A program made the translations under genes and the position numbers. A stretch of 64,000 bases of DNA from the NCBI RefSeq assembly GCF_003248505.1, contig NZ_QFOA01000007.1:1-64000 (forward strand), read 5' to 3'. The notes under the pieces are model-generated. The model saw only the letters and a program-made list of their open reading frames with translations. It did no database searches and was not told the origin of the DNA. This DNA comes from Sphingobium sp. GTDB taxonomy: Bacteria; Pseudomonadota; Alphaproteobacteria; Sphingomonadales; Sphingomonadaceae. This document shows positions 52,991-61,919 of the stretch, piece after piece. Each line of letters starts with the position of its first letter. Position 1 is the stretch's first letter.

Positions 52991-54826
52991 ATGGAGCACC
53001 ACGCCCTCGTCTTCGCGCTGATCGGCATTTTGGGTATCGGCGCGCAATGGATCGCCTGGCGAACGGGCTGGCCCGCCATCGCGCTGATGCTCGCCGCCGG
53101 CGTGGTCGCGGGTCCCATTACCGGCCTTATCGAACCGGAACACACGTTCGGCGAACTGCTCGAACCGATGATATCGGTCGCGGTGGCGCTGATCCTGTTC
53201 GAAGGCGGCCTCAGCCTCAATTTCCGGGAATTGCGCAAGACCGAAGGCGCGGTCGCGCGGCTGATGCTGATCGGCATTCCGCTGGGATGGGTGTTGGGCG
53301 CGATGGCCTGCTATTATGTCGCGGGCTTGGTGTGGCCGGTCGCGATCCTGTTCGCGGGCATCCTGATCGTCACCGGGCCGACGGTCGTCATCCCGCTGCT
53401 GCGCCAGAGCAACGTTGCCCCCCGCCCCCGCGCGATCCTGAAATGGGAAGCGATCGTCAACGATCCTTTCGGCGCGCTGTGCGCGGTCATCACGTATGAA
53501 TATCTGCGGCGTGTCGACGAAGGCGCGACGCTGGTCGCGGTGGTGGCGTCGCTGCTGGGCGCGGCGGTGGTCGCGGGCCTCATCGGCTATGGCGCGGCGC
53601 GGGCGGTAGCCTGGGCCTTCCCGCGTGGGCATGTGCCCGAATATCTGAAAGCCCCCGTGCTGCTGGTCGCGGTGATCGGTACCTTCGTGCTGTCGAACGT
53701 CATCCAGCAGGAAACCGGACTGCTGGCGGTCACGGTGATGGGAATCGCGATCGCCAACATGCGGGTGGATTCGCTCCGCGACATCCAGCCGTTCAAGGAG
53801 AATGTGACGGTCCTGCTCATATCCGGCGTGTTCGTGCTGCTGTCCGCATCGCTGGATTTCGACGTGTTGCGCCAGTTCGAGTGGCGTTTCCTCGCTTTCC
53901 TGCTGGCGTTGCTGTTCCTCGTGCGGCCCGCGACGGTGCTGGTGTCGCTGGCGTTCAGCAAGATCCCGTGGAACGAACGGCTGCTGGTCGCGTGGATCGC
54001 GCCGCGCGGTGTCGTCGCGGTTGCGGTGTCGGGGCTGTTCGCGCTGCGCCTCGACCAGCTGGGTTATGGCGATGGCGGCATCCTTGTCACGCTGTCCTTT
54101 GCGGTGGTGGTGGCGACCATCGTCGCCCATGGGTTCAGCATCCGCCATGTGGCGCGATGGCTCAAGGTCACGGGCGCGACGCAGAAGGGGCTGCTGATCG
54201 TCGGCAGCACGCCGTGGAGCCTGTCGCTGGCGCGGCAGGTGCGGGCGCTCGACCTGCCGGTGACGATTGCCGATACGAGCTGGCAGCTGCTGTCGGCGGC
54301 GCGGCAGGCGGGGATCGCAACCTATCATGGCGAAATCCTGGCCGAAGCGACCGAGGACCGGCTGGACCTGACCCAGTTCCAGGTGCTGATCGCCACGACG
54401 GAGAACGAAGCCTATAACGCACTGGTGTGCAGCGAATTCGCACCGGAAATCGGCCGCGACCTCGTCTACCAGCTGGGCGGCCATGGCGACGACGAGGATC
54501 ATCGCAGCCTGCCCGAGGCATTGCGCGGGCGGGCTTTGTTCACGTCCGGCCATGGCGTGGAGGACATTCGCGCACGTGAGGCGGCGGGCTGGACCTTCCG
54601 CAAGACGCGCATCAGCGAGCAGTTCGATTTCGCCGACGCGCAATCGGCCCTGCCCGACGAGGCGGACATGCTGTTCGTGCTGAAGAAGGACGGTCGCATC
54701 CGCTTCTTCACGCACGCGTCGCGCCCCTCGCCGCAGCCGGGCGATCTGGTTATTTCCTATGGCCCTTCGCGCCACGCGGATGCGGAACAATCGCGCCGTG
54801 CCATCATGAAGGAGGCGAGCCTGTGA
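52991..54826 (+). CDS. CPA-type cation:proton antiporter with TrkA-like domain
   Basis: 611 aa. About a dozen membrane helices (residues 1-390) with the CPA1 core motifs LILFEGGLSL, ILIVTGPTVVIPLL and EAIVNDPFGAL containing the ND pair for transport. From about 395 a cytosolic RCK/TrkA-like nucleotide-binding domain follows (QKGLLIVGSTPWSLSLARQV), with a further C-terminal part. Likely Na+/H+ or K+/H+ exchange; the RCK domain suggests regulation by nucleotide. Its stop overlaps the following OmpA gene (GTGA). Confidence 0.9.
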   Translation: MEHHALVFALIGILGIGAQWIAWRTGWPAIALMLAAGVVAGPITGLIEPEHTFGELLEPMISVAVALILFEGGLSLNFRELRKTEGAVARLMLIGIPLGWVLGAMACYYVAGLVWPVAILFAGILIVTGPTVVIPLLRQSNVAPRPRAILKWEAIVNDPFGALCAVITYEYLRRVDEGATLVAVVASLLGAAVVAGLIGYGAARAVAWAFPRGHVPEYLKAPVLLVAVIGTFVLSNVIQQETGLLAVTVMGIAIANMRVDSLRDIQPFKENVTVLLISGVFVLLSASLDFDVLRQFEWRFLAFLLALLFLVRPATVLVSLAFSKIPWNERLLVAWIAPRGVVAVAVSGLFALRLDQLGYGDGGILVTLSFAVVVATIVAHGFSIRHVARWLKVTGATQKGLLIVGSTPWSLSLARQVRALDLPVTIADTSWQLLSAARQAGIATYHGEILAEATEDRLDLTQFQVLIATTENEAYNALVCSEFAPEIGRDLVYQLGGHGDDEDHRSLPEALRGRALFTSGHGVEDIRAREAAGWTFRKTRISEQFDFADAQSALPDEADMLFVLKKDGRIRFFTHASRPSPQPGDLVISYGPSRHADAEQSRRAIMKEASL

Positions 54827-55440
54827 AAGTCCCGTTCCATCGCGCAGCGACGTTGGCGACCGTGAGCCTGAGCCTGGTTGCGCTGGCGGCCTGCAAACCG
54901 GACGAACAGCCCGTAGCGGCCCCCGACAATGTCGCCAACGCCGCCAACACGGCCGCATCCGCCGACAAGGAGCCGGAGAAGAAATCGATCATCCGCCCGG
55001 ACGTGGACGTCGCCCCCGAACCTGCGCCCACGCCCGAGCCGACCACGCTCGTGGTGCCGTTTCCGGCCAGCGGCGCGCAGCCCGACGATGCCGGGAAAGC
55101 GCTGATCGACGGGCTGATCGCCGGGGAACTCTTCCGGGCGGGCGGGCCGATCACCATCTGGGGCCACAGCGATTCGCGCGGCTCCGACGCGCAGAATCTG
55201 GCGGCCTCGCGCCGACGGGCGGAAGCCGTCAAAACCTATCTGGAAGAAAAGGGCGTCCCCGCGTCGCGCATCACCGTGATCCCACTGGGCGAAGCACGGC
55301 CCATCGCGCCCAATCGCAAACTCGACGGCACCGAAGATCCCGAAGGTCAGGCACGCAATCGCCGGGTGGAAATTCGTGTCGATGTGCCGCCGCCGCCGGT
55401 CGAGGATAAAGCGCCGGACGGCAAAATCGAAAAACGCTGA
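54823..55440 (+). CDS. OmpA-family peptidoglycan-binding lipoprotein
   Basis: 205 aa. A lipobox (VALAACKPDE) is followed by an alanine/proline-rich linker (about residues 30-75) and an OmpA C-terminal domain with IWGHSDSRGSDAQN, LAASRRRAEAVKTYLEEKGV and GQARNRRVEIRV, the peptidoglycan-binding signature. The start GTG overlaps the antiporter stop and AAGGAGG lies just before it. It anchors the outer membrane to peptidoglycan or senses the wall; the coupling with an antiporter is unusual. Confidence 0.88.
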   Translation: MKVPFHRAATLATVSLSLVALAACKPDEQPVAAPDNVANAANTAASADKEPEKKSIIRPDVDVAPEPAPTPEPTTLVVPFPASGAQPDDAGKALIDGLIAGELFRAGGPITIWGHSDSRGSDAQNLAASRRRAEAVKTYLEEKGVPASRITVIPLGEARPIAPNRKLDGTEDPEGQARNRRVEIRVDVPPPPVEDKAPDGKIEKR

Positions 55441-55700
55441 CGCATCGTGTGCCGCGTCCGACTATTTTATTTTCAGCCCCGTGCCGTGCCGCCAAGGGGT
55501 GATGAGGTCGTGAGGTCCGACCCTGTTTGGGATAAGCAGACAAGCGGCGGCGGCACCGTCAAGGTCTCTCGCGATTCCTCCGATGTCTGCGATGCTGCGG
55601 ACATCAGCCATTATCCTGCCTTCGCCGGATCGCCCTCCCCCTTCGACGAGGCATTCGGCGTCCCTCGCTTCGGCAAAGACCGGGCCGGGATCGTGCGGTC

Positions 55701-56606
55701 GTGACCGCCGAACCCTTGCTGGCCGGTGTGGAGCTGGGCGGCACCAAGGTGTTCGTTCTGCGGGCGCGGGGGCGCACGATCGTCGACCGCGTGTCGATCC
55801 CGACGAGGGGGCCGGACGAAACACTGGGCGAGGCCGCATCGACGCTCAAGCGCTGGTATGCCGAGGAGCCGTTCGCCGCGCTCGGTATCGCGTCGTTCGG
55901 GCCGCTGCGGCTGGACACGGCGGCATCCGATTTCGGCGTGATGCTCCCGACGCCCAAACCCGGTTGGTCCGGGGCGGACATCGCCGGCGCGCTGACCGAC
56001 GGGCTCGACTGCCCGTTCGCCGTCGACACCGATGTGAACGGCGCGGCGCTGGCGGAATGGCGCTGGGGAGCGGGCGCGCAGGGGGAACGACCGAGCGACT
56101 CGCTTTGCTACATCACCATCGGGACCGGGGTGGGTGGCGGTCTGGTCGTGAACGGACGACCGCTGCACGGGGCGATGCATCCCGAAATCGGCCATATCAT
56201 GGTGCGCCGCGCGCCGGGGGACAGCTTTGCCGGAACCTGCCCTTTTCACGGCGACTGTATCGAGGGGCTGGTGAGCGGCCCGGCTTTGGCCGCGCGCTTC
56301 GGGATGCCAGGCAACCGGATCGCCGACGACGCGCCGGGATGGGACAATGTGGCGAGCGACATCGCGCAGCTTGTCGCCAGCGTCCTGCTCACCACCGCCG
56401 CGCGGCAGGTGTTAATAGGCGGGGGGATCGGCATGGGGCGACCGCACCTGATCCCCATGGTCCGCGCGAAGCTGCTCGGCGTGCTCGACGGCTACCTCCC
56501 CTTCGTGGACGAGGCGAGCGTGGAGCGCATCGTTCGCACGCCCGCACTGGGCGATCAGGCAGGGCCGCTGGGCGCGGTCGCGCTCGCGCTGGACGCGCTG
56601 GCCTGA
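55701..56606 (+). CDS. ROK-family fructokinase
   Basis: 301 aa sugar kinase. ATP-binding VELGGTKVFVL near the N-terminus, DTDVNGAALAEWRWG in the middle, phosphate loop TIGTGVGGGLVVNG and the zinc motif in GTCPFHGDCIEGLVSGPA (the C-x2-H-x-x-C cluster). This pattern fits ROK fructokinases (Mak/ScrK-like). The start is GTG 55701. The 260 bases upstream hold no gene I accept. Confidence 0.88.
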   Translation: MTAEPLLAGVELGGTKVFVLRARGRTIVDRVSIPTRGPDETLGEAASTLKRWYAEEPFAALGIASFGPLRLDTAASDFGVMLPTPKPGWSGADIAGALTDGLDCPFAVDTDVNGAALAEWRWGAGAQGERPSDSLCYITIGTGVGGGLVVNGRPLHGAMHPEIGHIMVRRAPGDSFAGTCPFHGDCIEGLVSGPALAARFGMPGNRIADDAPGWDNVASDIAQLVASVLLTTAARQVLIGGGIGMGRPHLIPMVRAKLLGVLDGYLPFVDEASVERIVRTPALGDQAGPLGAVALALDALA

Positions 56607-56794
56607 CGCGCCGCACGCATGCCCGCCCACCGATGACGCTCTCGATAGAGCGCAGGTCACCGCCCCGTCGCAGGCGACAGAAGCGCCATCCGTGCAATCG
56701 GTTGCGTCTCACCACGCGGCGGCGCCTGCACTGCGACGGAATAGATCGCCGCCCGGCCTCGTAAAGGATCGAGACTGAATGCGGGTGGGACAGA

Positions 56795-57532
56795 GTGAGG
56801 ACCGGATCATATCATCTATGTCGGGCGTGGATGCGCCTGACGGTGGCGGCTCTGGCTGTCGGCGTGAGCGGGCATGGACGGGCGAGCGACTATCCCGCCG
56901 TGCCCGAACCGATGATATTCGACATGATGCGCCCGCTCGGCGCGCGGCGCGGCGAGCTGGAGGCGAACATACTCGCCACCGCTCCGCTTTCCGGGCCGGA
57001 CCGCCCGCTCAGTTGGGCGCCGGAGGTCGAATATGCGCTGGCCGACGGCTTTGCCATAGAGGGGGAGCTGCCGTTCGAAAACGGGCGACCGGTCGAATAT
57101 AAGCTGGGCTTACAGGCCGCGTTCGGGAGCTTCGACGGCGGACGGAGCGCGCATGGCGTGCAGTATCTTGGCATCTACGACCGGCATGAGCAGCGCTATT
57201 CCAGCAGCCTTGCCTATATGGTGGTCCATCGGTTTTCCGACCGGTGGAGCGGCGTCAGCATGGCCGGGCTGTGGGATATCGACACCAAACGCCGCACCGG
57301 GCGCAATGCTGCAATCGTCAACCAGTCGCTGTTCTACGACGCGTCGGACGCGAGCGTGATCGGCCTGGAAATCAACTATCTGGGCGGACAGGAAGGCCAT
57401 ATGCTCATCATGCCGCAGCTTCACCTGACGATGACAGAGGCGATGGGCGTTCAGGCGGGCCTGGGCTTCCACAAGGATCGCGGCAAAAAGGGGCGGCCTC
57501 ACGCCGGGCTGCGTGTGATCCGGCAGTTCTAG
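56795..57532 (+). CDS. Exported beta-type protein of unknown function
   Basis: 245 aa from GTG 56795, or 233 from ATG 56831. A signal sequence (MRLTVAALAVGVSGHGRA) is followed by alternating strand-like segments: LSWAPEVEYALADGFAIEGE, YSSSLAYMVVHRF, VIGLEINYLGGQEG and a last strand LRVIRQF with terminal phenylalanine. This pattern suggests an outer-membrane barrel or periplasmic beta protein; I do not recognise a family. It converges on the anti-sigma gene, 22 bases away. Confidence 0.75.
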   Translation: MRTGSYHLCRAWMRLTVAALAVGVSGHGRASDYPAVPEPMIFDMMRPLGARRGELEANILATAPLSGPDRPLSWAPEVEYALADGFAIEGELPFENGRPVEYKLGLQAAFGSFDGGRSAHGVQYLGIYDRHEQRYSSSLAYMVVHRFSDRWSGVSMAGLWDIDTKRRTGRNAAIVNQSLFYDASDASVIGLEINYLGGQEGHMLIMPQLHLTMTEAMGVQAGLGFHKDRGKKGRPHAGLRVIRQF

Positions 57533-57554
57533 AACAGGATGGCTTCGCTCGCCG

Positions 57555-58277
57555 TCAGGACCAGGACCGGTTGAGCTGTTCGGCTGTCCGGTCGATCGCG
57601 CGGGGATCGTCGTCCCCGGTCAGCGCGTAGGACATGTCGCCGCGACGCCAGTAGGCAACGGACTCCGCACCCTCCCGCACGGCGTCGGGAATGGCGGGCG
57701 CATCGCTTTTCTCGCGCGTGGCGAAGATCGACAGCCGCTTGCCCGCCGCCGTCTTCACCGCGACCAGCAGCGCGGGGCTGCCGCCGGTAGGGAAAAGCTG
57801 AACGTCGGTCACATGCCAGTCTCCGGGCAGCGCAGGCAGGTCGATATGCGTGCGCGATAGGATTTCGCGGTGGTCGAGCGCCAGCGCTTCGACCTGCGAC
57901 ACCATGCGGGCGCGCATCATCGCCACGCGATGCGACGCCACCGCCATGTCGACATAGCCCGGCGGCGTGGGCTTTGCGACCAGCGCCAACAGCAGAGCGG
58001 CGGCGACACCCAGTCCGGCGACGGGTGCTGCCCTGCGCCAGAAGGGCCGAAAGCCGGGCGAGGCGAGCGCCGCCGCCGCGTTCGACAATGGCCCCGGCGC
58101 ATCCTCCGCCCGGCGGGCGAGCAGGCGCAGGCCGGTGCGCGCGCTCATGTCGCCCATCACCTGCGCTGCGAGTTCGGGATGATCGGCCAGATGGCTTTCG
58201 ACCGCGAACCGGCGCAAGTCGTCCAGTTCGTTGTCCACATAGGCGTGCAGTTCCTGATCGGCGGGCGTTTCAGTCAT
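57555..58277 (-). CDS. Membrane anti-sigma factor
   Basis: 240 aa. N-terminal anti-sigma domain (residues 1-60, TPADQELHAYVDNELDDLRR), with no zinc-binding H-x3-C-x2-C motif. One membrane helix lies around 87-105 (VAGLGVAAALLLALVA). The periplasmic part (about 110-240) has SHRVAMMRARMVSQVEALAL and a beta-rich end. It overlaps the sigma gene by eight bases, the standard arrangement for a cognate pair; the signal sensed by the periplasmic part is unknown. Confidence 0.87.
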   Translation of the reverse strand: MTETPADQELHAYVDNELDDLRRFAVESHLADHPELAAQVMGDMSARTGLRLLARRAEDAPGPLSNAAAALASPGFRPFWRRAAPVAGLGVAAALLLALVAKPTPPGYVDMAVASHRVAMMRARMVSQVEALALDHREILSRTHIDLPALPGDWHVTDVQLFPTGGSPALLVAVKTAAGKRLSIFATREKSDAPAIPDAVREGAESVAYWRRGDMSYALTGDDDPRAIDRTAEQLNRSWS

Positions 58278-58803
58278 CCTGTCCTCCAACCACGCGCAGC
58301 ATCCTTTCGCCCGATCCGCCCTGCCGGTCCCGCAGCGCCGTTCGCGCACGTGCGAGCCGCGACATGACCGTGCCGACCGGAACGTCGAGAATATCCGCCG
58401 CTTCCCTGTAGGTCATGCCTTCCACCGCCACCAGATGCAGCACCGAGCGGTGCTGGTCGCTGAGCGCTGCGAAAGCCTGCGCCAACTGAGCGAGCCGGGC
58501 ACGATCCTCCTGATCGGCGTCGACATGGGACAACATGGTTTGGGCGAAACGGGCATCGCGCCGGGCCTCCGCCGCTTCCCTCCGCTTGGCCGACACGAAG
58601 ACGTTGTGCACGATGGCGAGCAGCCATTGCCGCCGCCCGCGCCCCGGCTGGAATGTCCCCTGCCGCTCGATGGCGCGGACGAGCGCGTCCTGCACGACAT
58701 CGTCGGCATCCTGATCGTCGCGCGCCAGCGACCGGGCATAACGGCGCATGACGACAAGGTCGTCGCCGATTGCGTCGCCCCTGCCCGGTTTCAGCCAGCG
58801 CAC
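58270..58803 (-). CDS. ECF RNA polymerase sigma factor
   Basis: 177 aa if started at GTG 58803, which overlaps the upstream glycosyltransferase stop by 13 bases; an ATG at 58749 would give 159 aa and leave region 2 with almost no leading residues. Region 2 is RYARSLARDDQDADDVVQDA with the -10-binding helix WLLAIVHNVFVSAKRR; region 4 is LVAVEGMTYREAADILDVPV with the helix GTVMSRLARARTALR. The pair with the downstream anti-sigma gene is clear. Its promoter targets are not known; autoregulation of the block is likely by analogy. Confidence 0.9.
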   Translation of the reverse strand: MRWLKPGRGDAIGDDLVVMRRYARSLARDDQDADDVVQDALVRAIERQGTFQPGRGRRQWLLAIVHNVFVSAKRREAAEARRDARFAQTMLSHVDADQEDRARLAQLAQAFAALSDQHRSVLHLVAVEGMTYREAADILDVPVGTVMSRLARARTALRDRQGGSGERMLRVVGGQDD

Positions 58804-60032
58804 GATGTCAGCTCTTCGGCTGTGGCGGACGTGGGCGGATCGCCGAGGCAATCGACATAGGATCGGTAGACCTGCGACAATATCTCGCCCCAGTCATAGC
58901 GATCCGCCTGTGCACTGGCCATCGCGCTCATCCAGCGGCGGCGGTGCGGCTGGCGAATCGACTGCTCGACCGCATCGGCGTAGGCCGCAGCGTCGGTCGG
59001 GTCCACCAGCAGCCCCGTGCGTCCGTGCGTCACGAGCGCTGACGCGCTCGGCACATTGGCCGACACGACGCAAAGACCGCTGGCCATGGCCTCCAGATTG
59101 ACGTTGCCGAACGCTTCGGTGACGCTGGGGTTGACGAGGATGTCCGCGCTGGCGATTGCGCGGCCCAGCTCTTCCCCCTCCAGGTGGCCGGTGAAGGTCG
59201 CGTTAGGCAGCCGCTGCGCCAGCCAACCGCGCGCCGGGCCTTCGCCCACGATCAGCGGACGCAACCTGTGGCCCCGCGCCCGCAACGACGCGATGGTCTC
59301 GGCGAACAGGTCCAGCCCCTTTTCGAGCACCAGCCGCCCGAAGAAAAGCGGCACGACATCGTCGCCGTCATATCCATGGCTTGCGCGCCATGCGTCGGAC
59401 CGCAGGGCGGGATGGAAGCGCGCGCGATCCACGCCCCGGCCCCAGATGCCGACGCGATCCTCGCCATGGACCCGCGCCAGATCTTCGGCGATGGAGCGCG
59501 TCGGGGCGAGGATGCGGTCGCACCGGCCATAGAAACGGTCGAGATAGCGTTCGATGACAGGACGCAGAAAGGACAATCGGTAATAATCGGCATAGGTTTC
59601 GAAGCGGGTGTGCAGGCTGGCAACGGCGGGGATACCCATGCGGCGGGCATAGCCCAGTGCCTGCCACCCCAGCCAGTCGGGCGCGGACAGATGGACGATG
59701 TCGGGCGAAAAACCGTCGAGATCGGCACGCGTCGCACGGGGCAACCCCAGGGCGAGCCGATATTCGGGCCGTCCCGGCAGGCCGAGCGAGCGCACCGCGC
59801 GAATATCGCCTTCCGCCGCGAAAGCGGGGATGCGGGCGCGGGGAGAATAGACGCGCACGGTCGCACGATGCTTTGATTCCAGATGATGGACCAGCTTGTT
59901 CAGTGCCTGATTGGCACCGTCCCGCACGCAGTCGTAATTGCCCGAAAACAACGCGACGCGGAGCGGACGATCCGCTTTGCGGGGCGAAGGCGAGGAGAGG
60001 ATCGATCGTGTTCGGTGGAAATGCGATGCCAT
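58791..60032 (-). CDS. GT4 glycosyltransferase overlapping a sigma factor gene
   Basis: 413 aa. ATG 60032 (MASHFHRTRS) with an N-terminal extension, then VALFSGNYDCVRDGANQALN, HLSAPDWLGWQALGYARRMG, WGRGVDRARFHPALR, and the donor region FFGRLVLEKGLDLF, VNPSVTEAFGNVNLEAMASGL. The family 4 layout and the WGRGVD motif match the Agt-like enzyme at 47050, so a lipid or surface glycan acceptor is likely. Its stop lies inside the start of the sigma gene. A stand-alone glycosyltransferase translationally tied to an ECF sigma factor is unusual. Confidence 0.85.
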   Translation of the reverse strand: MASHFHRTRSILSSPSPRKADRPLRVALFSGNYDCVRDGANQALNKLVHHLESKHRATVRVYSPRARIPAFAAEGDIRAVRSLGLPGRPEYRLALGLPRATRADLDGFSPDIVHLSAPDWLGWQALGYARRMGIPAVASLHTRFETYADYYRLSFLRPVIERYLDRFYGRCDRILAPTRSIAEDLARVHGEDRVGIWGRGVDRARFHPALRSDAWRASHGYDGDDVVPLFFGRLVLEKGLDLFAETIASLRARGHRLRPLIVGEGPARGWLAQRLPNATFTGHLEGEELGRAIASADILVNPSVTEAFGNVNLEAMASGLCVVSANVPSASALVTHGRTGLLVDPTDAAAYADAVEQSIRQPHRRRWMSAMASAQADRYDWGEILSQVYRSYVDCLGDPPTSATAEELTSCAG

Positions 60033-60087
60033 GACGGGGTGCTTACGCCCCCCGGCGGCCATCTATTCCCTCGACATTTTGCGTCGA

Positions 60088-61902
60088 TCAGCGTTCCCGC
60101 ATGACGGGATAAAGACCGTGATAGGGGCTGCGGCCCGGCAAGCGGTCGGAAAGCCAGTTCAACCGGGAGTCGGCGTCCGCCGCGAAGGCGGGGTCGGCGG
60201 CCAGCTTCGCCTCGAACGCGGCTTTGACTTGCGGGTCGCGCGCCAGCAGCGCATCGGCCAGCGGGGCGCGGACGAAATCCTCGTCCCCCGGAGGCGCGGC
60301 GAGGATTTCGGGGAAGAAGCCCCAGGCCAGGAAACTATCCTGGCTTTCGGGTTCCAGCAACGCTGCGGCAAGAAGGCCGAGCGGCTGGTCGGCGGGCACG
60401 CGCACCGACCCGGCGGGCAGCGTTTCGGTCACGTCCTCGTGCCGCACCTTCGTTTCCAGCGGAATGCGCGCGTCGCGCGGGGAAGACAGCTTGGGATCGA
60501 TCAGGCGGGCCCGGTCGAGCGTCAGCGTGCGCGGCGCGTTCAGCCGTTCGAAGCGGATACCGTGCAACGTCAGGCGATCGATCACCGCGTCCTGCCCAGC
60601 CGGAACCCACCACGCCTGGGGCAGCGTGACGGTTTCGACCGGTTCCTGGCCGATGATCGGCATCCGCCAGGTCACGGGGCGGCCCAGCCACCGCTGCTCC
60701 CTGCGCCCGCTGGCGGGGGAGGCATAGGTGTCGAAGGCGACGCCCCGGAACCGCTCGACCCAGCCGATCGGCTGGGCGGCGGGCTTCCAGCGCGTAAGCA
60801 TGTCCGTCGGACGCGATGCGCGGTCGCGGGCCTTGGCATCGGCGATGACGGCGGCATCCTGCCCCGCCAGCTTCAGCGCGGCTTCGAGCAGGACGTAAGT
60901 GCCCAACACGCGTTGGCGATAGGGTTTGAGCATGTGGTTTTCGACCAGCACGGTCGGCACGCCGATAAAGTCGCCATAGCCTGTCGAATAACGCGGTCCT
61001 TCGGACGCCTGGCGGATGCCCTTGGTCGGATCGCGCGTGTCGATCGGGCTGGGGTAGCTGGTGGGGATATGCCCTGCTGCTTCCAATGCGGCGGTCACGC
61101 CCGGGCCGAAGCGGCCTTGCAGCCAGTCGGCGGTCGCACGACGATAGGCATAGCGCCCCCACCCCGCATAGGTGAAGGTGATGACATACTGCATGTCGAA
61201 CCCTTCGCTGACATGGCAATCGACATAGAGGATGGGGTCGAGCCGCCGCAGCAGCGCGATCATCGCACGGGTTTCAGGTGCGTCGGCCTTCGCATAGTCG
61301 CGATTGAGGTTGATGTTGCGGCTGGTGCCGACATAGCCCTTTTCCGCAGGGCCGCGCAGCGCGGGGAAATGCCACCGGCTCATCCGTTCGTGCCCGTCGA
61401 TGTTGTAGACCGGCACGAAAACGAGATCGACCTTGTCCAGCAGCCCGTCCTTGCCGCGCAACGCAATGTCGCGCAACAGCATGAGCCCCGCGTCCTTGCC
61501 GTCGATCTCCCCGGCATGGATACCCGCCTGCACCAGCACCACAGGCTTCGCCGCGCCCCCCGCATCGCCGCCCTTGCTGGCGCGCACGAGCAGCATGTCC
61601 CGCCCCTCCCCGGTGCGACCGAACGGCTCGACGCGGATGAGGGGCGATGCGGCGGCCAGCCGCTCGATCCAGGCGGCGACATCGGCATAGCGCGGCGTGG
61701 TGGCGAACCCGGCTTGCTCGGCAGGCGTGATCCAGGGATCGTCCTTGCGCGCGACCAGCTTTTCGCTGGCGCCGCTCCACGGCAGGGCGGGCGGCAGCAC
61801 CGCCCCTGGCAGTCCGTCGAGCGGAGCCGGGGACGTGGCGACGGACGGCGCGGCAAGGCAGAGCGCGGTGGCGGCGATGAGGCGCGAAGGGATGCGGATC
61901 AT
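60088..61902 (-). CDS. M14-family metallocarboxypeptidase, exported
   Basis: 604 aa. Signal peptide (LIAATALCLAAPSVA). Zinc ligands of M14 are visible: HAGEIDGKDAG (His and Glu) and DCHVSEGFDMQYV (His), and the catalytic glutamate in VPTVLVENHML. Substrate-binding NLNRDY follows NIDGHERMSRWHF. The C-terminal 250 residues form a beta-rich extra domain. The enzyme probably trims peptides in the periplasm. It follows a TonB receptor gene by 17 bases, suggesting uptake and degradation of the same peptide-like ligand. Confidence 0.88.
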   Translation of the reverse strand: MIRIPSRLIAATALCLAAPSVATSPAPLDGLPGAVLPPALPWSGASEKLVARKDDPWITPAEQAGFATTPRYADVAAWIERLAAASPLIRVEPFGRTGEGRDMLLVRASKGGDAGGAAKPVVLVQAGIHAGEIDGKDAGLMLLRDIALRGKDGLLDKVDLVFVPVYNIDGHERMSRWHFPALRGPAEKGYVGTSRNINLNRDYAKADAPETRAMIALLRRLDPILYVDCHVSEGFDMQYVITFTYAGWGRYAYRRATADWLQGRFGPGVTAALEAAGHIPTSYPSPIDTRDPTKGIRQASEGPRYSTGYGDFIGVPTVLVENHMLKPYRQRVLGTYVLLEAALKLAGQDAAVIADAKARDRASRPTDMLTRWKPAAQPIGWVERFRGVAFDTYASPASGRREQRWLGRPVTWRMPIIGQEPVETVTLPQAWWVPAGQDAVIDRLTLHGIRFERLNAPRTLTLDRARLIDPKLSSPRDARIPLETKVRHEDVTETLPAGSVRVPADQPLGLLAAALLEPESQDSFLAWGFFPEILAAPPGDEDFVRAPLADALLARDPQVKAAFEAKLAADPAFAADADSRLNWLSDRLPGRSPYHGLYPVMRER

Positions 61903-61919
61903 GGGGGCCTTTCTCCAGG

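Noticed and set aside
55447..55704. 85-codon frame between the OmpA lipoprotein and the fructokinase
   Set aside because: No convincing ribosome site, an unnatural mixed composition and overlap with the kinase start. The 260-base gap probably holds only the kinase promoter.
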